From assembly GCF_000378965.1 (NCBI RefSeq), contig NZ_KB900536.1, forward strand, positions 65,001 through 129,000: a stretch of DNA of 64,000 nucleotides. Direction: 5' to 3'. The DNA comes from Thioalkalivibrio thiocyanodenitrificans ARhD 1. GTDB taxonomy: Bacteria; Pseudomonadota; Gammaproteobacteria; Ectothiorhodospirales; Ectothiorhodospiraceae. The notes beneath the pieces were generated by a model. The model ran no database searches, had not been told where the DNA came from, and saw only the letters and a program-made list of their open reading frames with translations. The position numbers were made by a program, and so were the translations under genes. Positions 18,249 to 27,822 of the stretch are shown here, one piece after another. Every line of letters starts with the position of its first letter. The first letter of the stretch is position 1.

Positions 18249-19415
18249 TCAGCGGTCCACTGCAACGCCTCCCCGGGCGGCCCGCATGCCGAACCAGGCG
18301 GCTGCCAGGCCCGCCGTGGCCAGACCGGAGGCCATGAAATAGACCCAGGCCGGGCCGACACCGCCCCACACGTATCCGCTGGCGAGGCTGCCCATCGCCC
18401 CGCCGAGCCCGAAGCTCAGGGACGAATACAGGGCCTGCCCGCGGCCCTGCAGACGGCCCGGGAAGTACTCGTGGATCAGGGAGATGGCGGCGGCATGATA
18501 GAGCCCGTAGCTGGCCGCGTGCATGACCTGTGTGAGCAGCATGACCGGAAGGACCTGCGGCAGGCTCGCCAGCAGCCACCAGCGCACCGCGGTCACCCCG
18601 ATCGCCACCAGCAGCAGGCGCCATGCGCCGAAGTACGGCAGCCAGCGGTGCATCATCACGAAGACCGCCACTTCCGCCAGCACGCCCAGTGCCCAGAGCT
18701 GGCCTGCCATGGTGCGGGAGTAGCCGTTGTCCTCCAGGTAGATGGTGAAGAACGCGTAGTAGGGGCCGTGGCTGGCCTGCATCATGAAGCAGGCCACCAG
18801 CAGGGCCAGCACCTCGGGGCGGCGAAGCGTGGCCAACAGGGACGATGAAGCATCGCGGGCGTGGGTGACCAGGGGGTCGTCGGAGACGGTCAGGGTGCTC
18901 GCCCAGAGCGCGCCCAGCATGACCAGCACGATCCATGGCAGGATTCCCACGTCGACCCGCTCGAACAGCGGCCCCAGCAATGCCACCGAGGCGATGAAGC
19001 CGATGGAACCCCACAGCCGGATATGGGCATAACGATGTGTCCGTCCGCCCAGGCGGTTCATGGTGAGCGCCTCGAACTGGGGCAGCGCCGCGTTCCAGAA
19101 GAAGCTGAACAGGGCCATGACGGCCGCGATCCACCAGTAGCCCGTGTAAAGCGTGACCCCGGAGAACGTCACCAGGGCCAGCAGCGCCGCGAGCCGGATG
19201 ATGCGCGTGCGCTGTCCGGTCCGGTCCGCCAGCCACCCCCACACGTTGGGCGCGATGATCTTGGTGGCCATGATGATGGCCATGAGTTCACCGATCTGCC
19301 CCGGCGTGAAGCCCTCACCCCGCAGGTACAGACCCCAGTACGGCACGAACGCGCCGATGCTCGCGAAGTAGAAGAAATAGAAACCGGAGAGTTTCCAGTA
19401 GGGAGTGGTGGACAT
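18249..19415 (-). CDS. MFS transporter, HcaT/LacY-like
   Basis: A 388-residue twelve-helix major facilitator protein. The N-terminus (SGFYFFYFASIGAFVPYWGLYL) and the A-loop WGWLADRTGQRTRI match the MFS_1-like group that includes the phenylpropionate permease HcaT and nucleoside/sugar symporters. The substrate cannot be assigned. It lies downstream of aroC on the same strand, but the 135-bp gap with purine-rich repeated words suggests separate transcription. The RHS gene follows 142 bp downstream. Confidence 0.87.
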   Translation of the reverse strand: MSTTPYWKLSGFYFFYFASIGAFVPYWGLYLRGEGFTPGQIGELMAIIMATKIIAPNVWGWLADRTGQRTRIIRLAALLALVTFSGVTLYTGYWWIAAVMALFSFFWNAALPQFEALTMNRLGGRTHRYAHIRLWGSIGFIASVALLGPLFERVDVGILPWIVLVMLGALWASTLTVSDDPLVTHARDASSSLLATLRRPEVLALLVACFMMQASHGPYYAFFTIYLEDNGYSRTMAGQLWALGVLAEVAVFVMMHRWLPYFGAWRLLLVAIGVTAVRWWLLASLPQVLPVMLLTQVMHAASYGLYHAAAISLIHEYFPGRLQGRGQALYSSLSFGLGGAMGSLASGYVWGGVGPAWVYFMASGLATAGLAAAWFGMRAARGGVAVDR

Positions 19416-19435
19416 TCTTGTATCTTTGAAAAGCG

Positions 19436-19550
19436 AACCGCCAGGGACGCGAAGGTATGCGCGAAGGTGAAGGGCGAGAGGTGTGAAGGGGGAGACGCGG
19501 AACGGGATCAGTGCGGCGCCGTATCCATTCTGCCCTTAACGCCTCGCTCC
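19436..19550. repeat. weak member of the word-hairpin class
   Basis: Purine-rich repeated words (GACGCGAAGG, GCGCGAAGG, GAAGGGCGAGAGG) fill the first part of the aroC-MFS gap. Pyrimidine-rich partners (CCCTTAACGCCTCGCTCC, ACGTCTCACC) lie before the aroC stop. Pairing is only partial, so this is a degenerate case of the hairpins seen elsewhere in the window. Confidence 0.4.
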
Positions 19551-20663
19551 TTACGTCTCACCGCCCGCGGGGTGCGCCGGAACATCCGGCATCTCCGTAC
19601 TCACATCTCCGCACTGGGCCCGGTGGCGCAGCGCGTGGTCCATGAGCACCGTGGCCAGCGCGGCCTCGGCGATGGGGGTGGCGCGGATGCCCACGCAGGG
19701 ATCGTGACGGCCGGTGGTCACCACTTCCGCCGGTTCACCCCTGATGTCCACCGTGCGCCCCGGCAGGCGGATGCTGGACGTGGGCTTCAGGGCGATGGAT
19801 ACGCGGATGTCCTGGCCGCTGGAGATGCCGCCCAGGGTGCCGCCCGCATGATTGGACAGGAACCCTTCCGGGGTGATCTCGTCCCGGTGCTCGGTGCCCT
19901 TCTGCGCGACGCTGGCGAATCCGTCACCGATCTCCACGCCCTTGACCGCGTTGATGGCCATCATGGCGTGGGCGATGTCCGCGTCCAGTCGATTGAAGAT
20001 CGGTTCGCCCCAGCCGGGCGGGACGCCGGTGGCCACCACGTTGATGCGGGCTCCCACGGAGTTGCCCTCCTTGCGCAGTGCGTCCATGTAGGCCTCCAAC
20101 TCCGCCACCTTGTCCGCGTCCGGACAGAAGAAGGCATTGGTCTCCACCGCGTCCCAGTCCAGGCGCTCGATGACGATGGGGCCAAGCTGTGCCAGATAAC
20201 CGCGGATCTCCACGCCGTAGCGCTCGCGCAGATACTTTTTGGCGATGGCGCCAGCGGCCACGCGCATGGCGGTCTCGCGCGCCGAACTGCGCCCGCCGCC
20301 GCGATAGTCCCGCAGGCCGTACTTTTTGAAGTAGGTGTAGTCCGCGTGCCCGGGGCGGAACCGGTCGGCGATCTTGCCGTAATCCTTGGAGCGCTGATCC
20401 ACGTTGTCGATGATCAGCGCGATGGGCGTACCGGTGGTCACCCCTTCAAACACCCCGGAGAGGATGCGCACCTGGTCGGTTTCCCGGCGCTGGGTGGTGT
20501 GGCGCGACTTCCCCGGGCGTCGGCGTTCAAGATCGGGCTGCAGATCCGCCTCGCACAGGGCCATTCCCGGGGGGCAGCCGTCGACGATACAGCCGATGGC
20601 GGGGCCGTGGCTCTCGCCGAAGCTGGTGACGGTGAACAGCTTGCCTGTGGTATTGCCGGACAT
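19551..20663 (-). CDS. aroC: chorismate synthase
   Basis: The last enzyme of the shikimate pathway, converting EPSP to chorismate using reduced FMN. The protein is 370 residues from the ATG at 20663 ([20 protein letters not shown]), which aligns with the E. coli start. Signatures visible are [43 protein letters not shown], and the C-terminal [18 protein letters not shown]. An in-frame upstream extension to 20753 is open but lacks family similarity. No clear ribosome-binding site precedes 20663. Confidence 0.97.
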   Translation of the reverse strand: MSGNTTGKLFTVTSFGESHGPAIGCIVDGCPPGMALCEADLQPDLERRRPGKSRHTTQRRETDQVRILSGVFEGVTTGTPIALIIDNVDQRSKDYGKIADRFRPGHADYTYFKKYGLRDYRGGGRSSARETAMRVAAGAIAKKYLRERYGVEIRGYLAQLGPIVIERLDWDAVETNAFFCPDADKVAELEAYMDALRKEGNSVGARINVVATGVPPGWGEPIFNRLDADIAHAMMAINAVKGVEIGDGFASVAQKGTEHRDEITPEGFLSNHAGGTLGGISSGQDIRVSIALKPTSSIRLPGRTVDIRGEPAEVVTTGRHDPCVGIRATPIAEAALATVLMDHALRHRAQCGDVSTEMPDVPAHPAGGET

Positions 20664-20772
20664 GGCGCGCATTGTAGCAGGTCCCGCCGTGGCTGGGCGC
20701 GGCAGGTATGCGCTTCCGGACGACCCGGCCGCCGGTTCCCCCGGGCCCGCCAAGCCGGTAGCCTGTCATGCC

Positions 20773-21609
20773 ATGAGAACCGCGACCGCCCTGCTCATCC
20801 TGTGCCTCCTGCCCATACTCGCCGCCGCGGGTGAAGACCTGCCCATCTTCGATGCGCACCTGCACTACAACGGCCCGGATTCCGACGGTGCCGCGGCGGC
20901 GTTCACGCCCGAGGAGATCATCGCCAGGCTGGACCGAAACCACGTGCGCAGGGCGGTGTTCTCAAGCCGCCCCAACGAGGCCACCCAACGCCTGTACGAG
21001 GCGGCCCCTGACCGCATCATTCCCTACCTCATGCCCTATCGCAGCCGGGACGACCGGTATACCTACCACTCGGACCCGGACCTGATCCCCTGGATCGAGG
21101 ACCTGCTGCAATGGGGCCACTGGCGGGGCATCGGCGAGTTTCACCTGTTCTCGGAACACGCCGACAGCCCGGTGATCCGCGACATGGCGCGCCTGGCCGA
21201 GTCCCGGGGGCTGATCCTGCTGCTGCACGGGGACCACGGCGTGGTGGAGCGCCTGTTCGACCATGCGCCGGGGGTGACCATCCACTGGGCCCATGCCGGC
21301 ACCGTGCCCGTGCCATTCTTCCTGGGCCTGTACCTGGATCGCTATGACAATCTCTACGTGGACCTGTCCATGCGCAACGAGCGCATTGCACCCGATGGCC
21401 GGCTCGACCCGGAATGGGCGGCCCTGTTCGCACGCCACCCGGACCGGTTCATGGTGGGGATGGATACCTTCAGCGTGAACCGCTGGCGCCGGTTCGACGC
21501 ACTGGTGGACGAAACCAGGGCCTGGCTTCGGCAGCTTCCCCCCGAGCTGGCGGAGGCCCTGGCGTGGCGCAATGCCCAGCGGCTGCTGATGACGGACACG
21601 GGGCCCTGA
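20773..21609 (+). CDS. exported amidohydrolase-family protein
   Basis: A 278-residue protein with a signal peptide (MRTATALLILCLLPILAAA) followed by a TIM-barrel hydrolase of the Amidohydro_2 group. Metal-ligand motifs are visible: DAHLHY (about residues 27-32), LLLHGDHG, IHWAHAGT and the late aspartate in MVGMDTF. The substrate is unknown. The open frame extends upstream into aroC, but the ATG at 20773 is the one that gives an export signal. It reads divergently from aroC (109-bp gap) and precedes the TlpA-fusion gene by 91 bp, so the two exported proteins may share a transcript. Confidence 0.8.
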   Translation: MRTATALLILCLLPILAAAGEDLPIFDAHLHYNGPDSDGAAAAFTPEEIIARLDRNHVRRAVFSSRPNEATQRLYEAAPDRIIPYLMPYRSRDDRYTYHSDPDLIPWIEDLLQWGHWRGIGEFHLFSEHADSPVIRDMARLAESRGLILLLHGDHGVVERLFDHAPGVTIHWAHAGTVPVPFFLGLYLDRYDNLYVDLSMRNERIAPDGRLDPEWAALFARHPDRFMVGMDTFSVNRWRRFDALVDETRAWLRQLPPELAEALAWRNAQRLLMTDTGP

Positions 21610-21700
21610 ATCACGCCGCGGGAATTTTGCGCCGTTTTGGGCGTCATACCCTGCTGGTGCCTGCCGACGGCCTCCAACCCTCCACACGACACGACCGGAC

Positions 21701-22960
21701 ATGAAGAAAACGGGACTGACCCTGCTCGCCTGCCTGTGGCTGGCCGCTCCCCTGGGCGCCGCCGAGCATCCGCTCACCATGGACGACGGCACCGACGTGC
21801 CCGTTCACCGCTACGAGGCCGGCGGCGATCGCCTGCTCATCTGGCTGCCCTCGGAACACGGTGTGCTGCCCGGACATCACCAGCAGGCCCGATACCTGGC
21901 CGAACAGGACGTGGAGGTCTGGCTGCCGGATCCGTTCTCGGCCTGGTTCCTGCCCAATACGCCCAGCAGCCTTGACGCCATTCCCGAGGACCTGGTCGGT
22001 CGCCTCATCGACACCGCCCGCGCCGACACGGACAAGCAGCTGTATGTATTCGGCAACGACCGGGCGGCGCCCTGGGTGCTCGCCAGCCTTCGGGAATGGC
22101 AGCTGCAGGGGCCGGCGCGCGAGGGCCTGGGCGGGGTGATCCTCATGAGCCCCTATCTGCACATCGGCATCCCCGAGGATGACCGACCGCCGGAGTTCCA
22201 GCCCATCGCCCGGGCCACCAACCTGCCTGTCTACCTCATCCAGCCCCTGCTCTCCCCGCAGTACCCGCTGCTCAAGCCTGTGGCGGACCAACTGGGCGAA
22301 GGCGGCAGCCACGTCTACGTGCGCACCCTGCCCCGGCTTCGGGACCGGTTCTTCTTCCGTGGCAACACCCTGGAGGCGGAGGAGGCCTTCAAGCCGCAGC
22401 TCGCCGGGGAACTGGTCGCCGCCATGCGCATGCTGGACGGCCTGGAATCCCGGCGCACCGCCGCGGCACTCGCGGGGGAGGCACGCACCGCCACGCCCAC
22501 CCGGCAGGAGCGGCGCCTGGAGCCTTACCGGGGCAACCCAGAGGCCCCACCGCTGGTCCTGCCGGATCTGGGGGGCGAAATACGCAACCTGGACGAGTTC
22601 CGCGGCGAGGTGGTGCTCATCAACTTCTGGGCCAGCTGGTGCCCGCCCTGTGTGCATGAGATGCCCTCCATGCAGCGCCTGGAAGACAGCCTGGAGGGAC
22701 GGCCCTTCCGCATCCTGGCGGTGAACCTCGGTGAGGACGAGGAGACAGTGCATGCGTTCCTGGAGCGCATCAACGTGGACTTCACCATTCTCATGGATCC
22801 TGCCGGCCGGGCGCTGCGCGACTGGAACGTGCTGGCCTATCCCACCAGTTACGTGATCGGCCGCGGCGGCGAAATCCGCTACGCCCTGTTCGGGGCCATC
22901 GAGTGGATGGACCCGGAAGTGATCGCGGTGTTCGAGAGACTCATGCAGGAACGGGATTGA
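21701..22960 (+). CDS. exported fusion: alpha/beta-hydrolase-like domain + TlpA thioredoxin domain
   Basis: A 419-residue protein with a signal peptide (MKKTGLTLLACLWLAAPLGA). Residues about 22-250 look like an alpha/beta-hydrolase-type domain (RLLIWLPSEHG, QLYVFGNDRAAPWVLASL, GGVILMSPYL), but the usual GXSXG elbow reads FGNDRA, so it is probably inactive or uses another mechanism. A basic linker follows. Residues about 280-419 are a TlpA/ResA-type thioredoxin with C314-P-P-C317 (FWASWCPPC), the PSMQRL helix and the cis-proline YPTSYVIG. TlpA domains reduce periplasmic cysteines, often in cytochrome c or oxidase maturation. I do not know another protein with this domain pairing. Confidence 0.82.
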   Translation: MKKTGLTLLACLWLAAPLGAAEHPLTMDDGTDVPVHRYEAGGDRLLIWLPSEHGVLPGHHQQARYLAEQDVEVWLPDPFSAWFLPNTPSSLDAIPEDLVGRLIDTARADTDKQLYVFGNDRAAPWVLASLREWQLQGPAREGLGGVILMSPYLHIGIPEDDRPPEFQPIARATNLPVYLIQPLLSPQYPLLKPVADQLGEGGSHVYVRTLPRLRDRFFFRGNTLEAEEAFKPQLAGELVAAMRMLDGLESRRTAAALAGEARTATPTRQERRLEPYRGNPEAPPLVLPDLGGEIRNLDEFRGEVVLINFWASWCPPCVHEMPSMQRLEDSLEGRPFRILAVNLGEDEETVHAFLERINVDFTILMDPAGRALRDWNVLAYPTSYVIGRGGEIRYALFGAIEWMDPEVIAVFERLMQERD

Positions 22961-23120
22961 GGATCAGGCGCCGGACTGCACTGGATGCGGGAAACATCTC
23001 CATGGCGCGGACCTTCGCGTCCATTGCGATTCGCGCTCGTGAATGCCGGCTCGGCATTCATTTGTGGACGCCCACCCGCTAACATGTGCCGACACCCCCT
23101 CACTGCGCGGGATCGCCGCC

Positions 23121-23582
23121 ATGCCCCTGTTCATGGAATCCGGGCCCACCGACATCTCCCAGGTGATTCAGCTCGCGGTGGCTCCGGTATTCCTGCTGGC
23201 GGGCATCGGCGCTTTCATCAACGCCTTCGCCAGCCGGCTGGCCCGGGTGGTGGACCGGAGCCGCCACCTGGAATCCGGAATACAGACCCTGGGCGACCAC
23301 GCTACCCGCGCCGCCGCCTACCGTGAACTGGACACGCTTCGCAAACGCGCGCGTCTCGCGTACACGGGCATCGCGCTGGCCACCCTGTCGGGCCTGCTGG
23401 TATGCCTGCTCATCGTGTTCGCCTTCCTGGATCACTTCCTGGCCCTGGACATGCCCGAGATCGTGGGCGCCCTGTTCGTCGGCGCCATGCTCTCACTGAT
23501 CGGCGCACTGATCGCCTTCCTGCGGGAGGTGTTTCTGGCGGTACGCAACCTGGCGCTGCTGCGGGGGAAGAAGGAGGAGTAA
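23121..23582 (+). CDS. DUF2721 membrane protein
   Basis: A 153-residue protein. The N-terminal helix (ISQVIQLAVAPVFLLAGIGAFINAFASRL) and the conserved RVVDRSRHLE match DUF2721 proteins, whose function is unknown. Two more helices follow near residues 80-105 and 112-135. It has a basic/acidic tail (LLRGKKEE). The frame is open upstream to 23043, but the ATG at 23121 gives the usual family length. It ends 8 bp before a heptamer hairpin and is convergent with hemN. Confidence 0.82.
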   Translation: MPLFMESGPTDISQVIQLAVAPVFLLAGIGAFINAFASRLARVVDRSRHLESGIQTLGDHATRAAAYRELDTLRKRARLAYTGIALATLSGLLVCLLIVFAFLDHFLALDMPEIVGALFVGAMLSLIGALIAFLREVFLAVRNLALLRGKKEE

Positions 23583-23590
23583 GGGGGGCA

Positions 23591-23737
23591 ATTCAAAGTT
23601 CAAAGTTCAAGGTTCAAAGTTCAACGGGTCAGCACCGTAATATCCTTTGAACTTTGAACTTTGAACTTTGAACTTTGAACTTTGAACCTTGAACCTTGAA
23701 CCTTGAACCTTGAACCTTGAACTTCGAATTTCGATCT
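23591..23737. repeat. heptamer word hairpin (GTTCAAA/TTTGAAC), convergent junction
   Basis: The left arm (23591-23625) has five tandem heptamers of the TTCAAAG/TTCAAGG type. The right arm (23647-23737) has six TTTGAAC, five CTTGAAC and two decayed units. About 20 nt of unique sequence separate them. Any left-arm register can pair with the right arm, so the transcript in either direction folds into a long A/U-rich stem. It fills the gap between DUF2721 (+) and hemN (-), consistent with a bidirectional transcript end. Confidence 0.85.
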
Positions 23738-23747
23738 CCGTGTTTCC

Positions 23748-25148
23748 TCAAATGACCTTCGAGTGCCGCACCACCGCCGCCTCGCGGATGTAGCGGTCGA
23801 ACACCATGCAGATGTTGCGGATCAGGAGGCGGCCCCTGGGTGTTACCGTGATGCCGTCCGCGTCCACGTTCAGGAGGCCATCGGCCTGCATGGGCTGAAG
23901 CGCCTTCAGTTCTCCGGCAAAGTAATCGGCGAACACCACGCTGTGCCGTGCCTCCACGGCGGCGAAGTCCAGGCGGAAATGGCAGATGAGCGCGGTGATC
24001 ACATCGCGGCGCAACCGGTCGTCCGCATCCAGGCGCACGCCCCGGAATACCGCCAGTTCACCCGCATCGATGCGTCCGTAGTAACTGTCCAGATCGTGGC
24101 GGTTCTGCGCGTAGCAGTCCTGCACCATGCCGATGCTGGTCACGCCCAGCCCGATCACGTCGCAATCCGCGTGGGTGGAGTAGCCCTGGAAATTGCGATA
24201 CAGCGTGCCCTCGCGCTGGGCCATGGCCAATTCATCGTCGGGGCGGGCAAAGTGATCCATGCCGATGTACAGGTAACCGGCCTCGATGAGCTGGGCAATG
24301 GTCTGCTGGAGGATGGCGAGGCGCTCCGCCGGCTCGGGCAGGTCCTGCTCGTTGATGCGACGCTGGGGCTTGAAGCGCTCCGGCAGATGCGCATAGTTGA
24401 ACACGGATATCCGGTCGGGCGCGGCCTCGATGATGCGCTCCACGGTCGCGGCGAAGCTGGCCCGGGTCTGCAGCGGCAGACCGTAGATCAGGTCCACGTT
24501 GATGGACCGGAACCCCACCTGCCGGGCCTCCTGCAGCACCGCAAGGGTCTGCGCGGCCGGCTGGATACGATTCACCGCCTGCTGCACCCGCGGATCGAAG
24601 TCCTGCACACCCAGGCTCAGGCGATTGAACCCGAGGCGCCGCAACAGGGACAGCGTGTCGTTCCCCACCTCCCGGGGATCGATCTCGATGCCGTATTCCC
24701 CCGCATCCTCCTGCAACCCGCCGAAATGCGTGGCGATTCCGGTCATCAGCTCCGCCATCTCGTCGTGGGCGATGAACGTGGGCGTACCACCGCCCAGGTG
24801 CAGCTGGTCCACGGGGCGGTCGGCATTGAACAGCGACGCCTGCATCTCCATCTCGCGCAGCAGCCGGTCCAGGTAGGGCCGTGCCCGGCTGCGGTCCTTG
24901 GTGACGATCTTGTTGCAGGCGCAGTAGTAGCAGACCGTGTCGCAGAACGGGATGTGCACGTACAGGGACAGGGGTCGTCCCGAGACGTTGCTTGCCAGCG
25001 CCTGCGCCCGGTAATCGTCGGCCGCAAAGCCCTCATGGAACTGCACCGCCGTGGGGTAGGAGGTATAGCGGGGCCCCGCCATGTCGTAGCGGCGGATCAG
25101 GTCGGCATCGAATTCCACGTTCTGGGGGATGGGGGTCGTGGTGGTCAT
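23748..25148 (-). CDS. hemN: oxygen-independent coproporphyrinogen III dehydrogenase
   Basis: A radical-SAM enzyme of anaerobic heme synthesis that converts coproporphyrinogen III to protoporphyrinogen IX in the cytoplasm. The protein is 466 residues, the true HemN length. The cluster motif is C69-x3-C73-x2-C76 in HIPFCDTVCYYCACNK. GGGTPTF and the GMDHFARPDDEL segment are diagnostic of HemN rather than the shorter HemW. An Anr/Fnr-like half site lies 66 bp upstream, fitting oxygen control as in Pseudomonas. Confidence 0.97.
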   Translation of the reverse strand: MTTTTPIPQNVEFDADLIRRYDMAGPRYTSYPTAVQFHEGFAADDYRAQALASNVSGRPLSLYVHIPFCDTVCYYCACNKIVTKDRSRARPYLDRLLREMEMQASLFNADRPVDQLHLGGGTPTFIAHDEMAELMTGIATHFGGLQEDAGEYGIEIDPREVGNDTLSLLRRLGFNRLSLGVQDFDPRVQQAVNRIQPAAQTLAVLQEARQVGFRSINVDLIYGLPLQTRASFAATVERIIEAAPDRISVFNYAHLPERFKPQRRINEQDLPEPAERLAILQQTIAQLIEAGYLYIGMDHFARPDDELAMAQREGTLYRNFQGYSTHADCDVIGLGVTSIGMVQDCYAQNRHDLDSYYGRIDAGELAVFRGVRLDADDRLRRDVITALICHFRLDFAAVEARHSVVFADYFAGELKALQPMQADGLLNVDADGITVTPRGRLLIRNICMVFDRYIREAAVVRHSKVI

Positions 25149-25213
25149 GGCAGAATCGGTAACACCCGCTGATGAATATGCTTGAACTCTAGTCCGCCCC
25201 GGAAGGGGCAGGG

Positions 25214-25227
25214 ATGACCGAGATCAA
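25214..25227 (-). promoter_or_regulatory. possible Fnr/Anr box upstream of hemN
   Basis: On the minus strand this reads TTGATctcgGTCAT. The first half matches the Fnr/Anr consensus TTGAT-N4-ATCAA perfectly and the second half at three of five bases. Its distance to the hemN start and the known Anr control of hemN in pseudomonads make it plausible. Confidence 0.35.
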
Positions 25228-25326
25228 TACTAGGGATTAAAGGGGACGCTGTGAAGGATGCAACAAGTCTACCCCCGGAACCCCGCGCATGGCGAAGGAC
25301 CCGGGTGGAGTGTTTTCATTCAACCT

Positions 25327-26241
25327 TCATCCTTCCGCCTTCATCCTTTCAAAAAGCTCCTCGGCACCCACCACAAACACCCCCTCCCCGCCATGCTCGA
25401 ACTCGAGCCAGGTGAAAGGGGCATCGGGAAACCGCGCCATGAGGGCCGCCTGGCTGTTGCCCACCTCCACCACCAGGATGCCGCCGGGCGCCAGGTGTGA
25501 CGGGGCATCCCGCAGGATACGCAGGGTGGCCTCGAGCCCGTCCTCCCCGGAGGCCAGGCCCAGGGAAGGCTCATGACGAAACTCCGCCGCCAGCGCGGCC
25601 ATATCGCCGGCGTCCACATAGGGCGGATTGCTGACGATCAGGTCGTAGCGTTCCGGCCCGATCCTGTCGAACAGGTCGGAGCGCAGGGCACGGACCCGGT
25701 CCTCCATTCCGTGGCGACGGATGTTCTCCCGGGCGACGGCCAGGGCAGCCGGGGAAATATCACTCAGATCCACCCGGGCCTCGGGAAAGGCATGGGCGCA
25801 GGCAATACCGATACAGCCGCTGCCGGTGCACAGATCCAGCACCCGGCCCACGCGCACCGGATCGATCCAGGGCGAAAACCCCTGCCCGATCAGTTCAGCG
25901 ATGGGGGAACGGGGCACCAGCACCCGCTCGTCCACGTAGAACGAAAGCCCCGCGAACCAGGCCTCCCGGGTCAGGTAGGCGGCCGGCTTGCGGGTATTGA
26001 CCCGTTGCACCAGCAGGTCGGTCACCCGGGCACGCTCCTCCCGGGACAGGCGGGCATCCAGGTATGCGGGGGGCAAATCATGGTCCAGGTGCAGCGCGTG
26101 CAGCACCAGCCAGGCCGCCTCATCCAGGGCGTTGTCCGTGCCGTGGGCATACGTGAGGCCTGCCTCGTTGAAGCGGCTGGCACCCCAGCGGATGAAATCG
26201 CGAATGGTTTCCAGGCCCTGGGGCAAGGGGGATGGCTGCAT
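25327..26241 (-). CDS. prmB: ribosomal protein L3 glutamine methyltransferase
   Basis: Methylates a glutamine of ribosomal protein L3 using S-adenosylmethionine. The protein is 304 residues. An N-terminal helical domain (about 1-100) precedes the methyltransferase fold with [14 protein letters not shown] near residue 137 and the catalytic NPPY in [24 protein letters not shown] is typical of PrmB as opposed to PrmC. It starts only about 40 bp from the divergent SCO1-type gene. Confidence 0.92.
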   Translation of the reverse strand: MQPSPLPQGLETIRDFIRWGASRFNEAGLTYAHGTDNALDEAAWLVLHALHLDHDLPPAYLDARLSREERARVTDLLVQRVNTRKPAAYLTREAWFAGLSFYVDERVLVPRSPIAELIGQGFSPWIDPVRVGRVLDLCTGSGCIGIACAHAFPEARVDLSDISPAALAVARENIRRHGMEDRVRALRSDLFDRIGPERYDLIVSNPPYVDAGDMAALAAEFRHEPSLGLASGEDGLEATLRILRDAPSHLAPGGILVVEVGNSQAALMARFPDAPFTWLEFEHGGEGVFVVGAEELFERMKAEG

Positions 26242-26282
26242 GGTCTGTGCCGTCGACGTGAAAGATGTGGAATAATACGCCG

Positions 26283-26948
26283 ATGGCCCGGATGCTTCAC
26301 AATCGAACCCTGCAGATCCTGCTGTTGTTGCTCGCCGGCGCCGTGGCCATGGCCATCGGCATCGGCGCGGGCATGTCGCAGCGCGACGCCGGCGGGGCCG
26401 GGCCCCTGTCGCTGGACGGCGGCACCTGGCTCCCGGAACCGCGCGTACTGCCGGACTTCGAACTCATCGACATGCAGGGCGAGCCGTTCACCCGCGCGTC
26501 CCTGGAAGACCGGTGGAGCTTCCTGTTCTTCGGCTATACCTACTGTCCCGATATCTGCCCGCTCACCATGGCCCTGCTGGGCAGCGCCGTGGAGGAGATC
26601 CAGCGCGTGGAGCCGCGGGCCGGCAGTCCCAACGTCGTGTTCGTCTCCGTGGATCCGGAACGTGATACACCCGAGGCGATCAAGGAATACGTGGGCTACT
26701 TCAATGCCGACTTCATGGGCGTCACCGCGCCCATGGAACGGCTGACCCCGTTCACCCGCGCCTTGGGGATTCTGCATCGCAAGGCCGAGGACCCCCGGGA
26801 TCCGGACAACTACCTGGTGGACCATTCCGCGTCGATTCTGCTGATCAACCCGCAGGGGCAGCTCCAGGCGGTGCTCAGCGCACCCCACCAGGTGGACACC
26901 CTGGCCTCGGATTTCCTGCTGATCCGCAAGCGTTTCGAACGGGGCTGA
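26283..26948 (+). CDS. SCO1/SenC copper chaperone
   Basis: A 221-residue membrane-anchored thioredoxin-fold protein that delivers copper to cytochrome oxidase or handles its thiols. It has one N-terminal helix ([22 protein letters not shown]). The copper-site cysteines are C88-x3-C92 in [13 protein letters not shown], and the partner histidine is H181 in [20 protein letters not shown] is also conserved. I chose the ATG at 26283; another at 26265 would leave only 23 bp to the divergent prmB. It ends one base before psd, so the two are probably cotranscribed. Confidence 0.92.
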   Translation: MARMLHNRTLQILLLLLAGAVAMAIGIGAGMSQRDAGGAGPLSLDGGTWLPEPRVLPDFELIDMQGEPFTRASLEDRWSFLFFGYTYCPDICPLTMALLGSAVEEIQRVEPRAGSPNVVFVSVDPERDTPEAIKEYVGYFNADFMGVTAPMERLTPFTRALGILHRKAEDPRDPDNYLVDHSASILLINPQGQLQAVLSAPHQVDTLASDFLLIRKRFERG

Positions 26949-26949
26949 G

Positions 26950-27822
26950 ATGCCGGGCGCCACACCGCCCCGGTGGCTTGACCTGCTCAAGTCCCTGCCG
27001 CTCTATGCCCTGCCCCATCACACCGTGTCCCGTGCCGTGCATGCCATGGCGCGCATGGAAACACGGCTCAAGGACCCCCTGGTGCGCTGGTTCATCCGCC
27101 GTTACGGCGTGGACATGGGAGAGGCGGCCGAACCCCGGCCCGAGGCCTATGCCAGCTTCAACGCCTTCTTCACCCGCGCCCTGCGGCCCGATGCACGGCC
27201 GCTGGATGCCGATCCCGGCGCCCTGCCGAGCCCCGCGGACAGCACTGTCAGTGCCCTGGGGCGCATCACCCACGGCCGCATCATCCAGGCCAAGGGCCAC
27301 GACTACAGTGTCGAGACCCTGCTGGGCGGTGACGGGCGGCGGGCCGCCCCGTTCCGGGACGGGCACTTCATCACCCTGTATCTCTCGCCCCGGGACTATC
27401 ACCGGGTGCACATGCCCGCCGCCGGGCTGTTGCGCGAGACCGTTTACATCCCCGGGCGCCTGTTCTCCGTGGCCCCCCACACGGTGCGTACCATCCCGAA
27501 CCTGTTCGCCCGCAACGAGCGCGTGGCCTGCCTGTTTGACACGGACCGCGGCCCGCTCGCCTCGATCATGGTGGGCGCCATCAACGTGGGCAGCATCGAA
27601 CTGGTCTGGACCGGCGAGGTCACCCCGCCCCGCGGCGATCTGACGGTCACGGACTACGGGGATCGCGCGTTACGGCTCGAGCGCGGCGCCGAGATGGGCC
27701 GTTTCAACCTGGGCTCCACGGTGATCCTGCTGCTGCCCGACATTCCCTTTGCTTGGCGTGAGGATCTGGCACCGGGGGTGAGGGTGAAGGTGGGGGAAAG
27801 GCTTGGGAAGTTTGAAGGGTGA
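26950..27822 (+). CDS. psd: phosphatidylserine decarboxylase proenzyme
   Basis: Makes phosphatidylethanolamine from phosphatidylserine at the inner membrane. The protein is 290 residues. It has the self-cleavage motif LGST (FNLGSTVILLLP) that generates the pyruvoyl group, and the conserved blocks FNAFFTRALRPDARP, SPADSTVS and LSPRDYHRVHMP. It follows the SCO gene with a 1-bp gap. Its stop codon lies inside the left arm of a 33-bp perfect hairpin shared with the convergent epmA end. Confidence 0.96.
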   Translation: MPGATPPRWLDLLKSLPLYALPHHTVSRAVHAMARMETRLKDPLVRWFIRRYGVDMGEAAEPRPEAYASFNAFFTRALRPDARPLDADPGALPSPADSTVSALGRITHGRIIQAKGHDYSVETLLGGDGRRAAPFRDGHFITLYLSPRDYHRVHMPAAGLLRETVYIPGRLFSVAPHTVRTIPNLFARNERVACLFDTDRGPLASIMVGAINVGSIELVWTGEVTPPRGDLTVTDYGDRALRLERGAEMGRFNLGSTVILLLPDIPFAWREDLAPGVRVKVGERLGKFEG

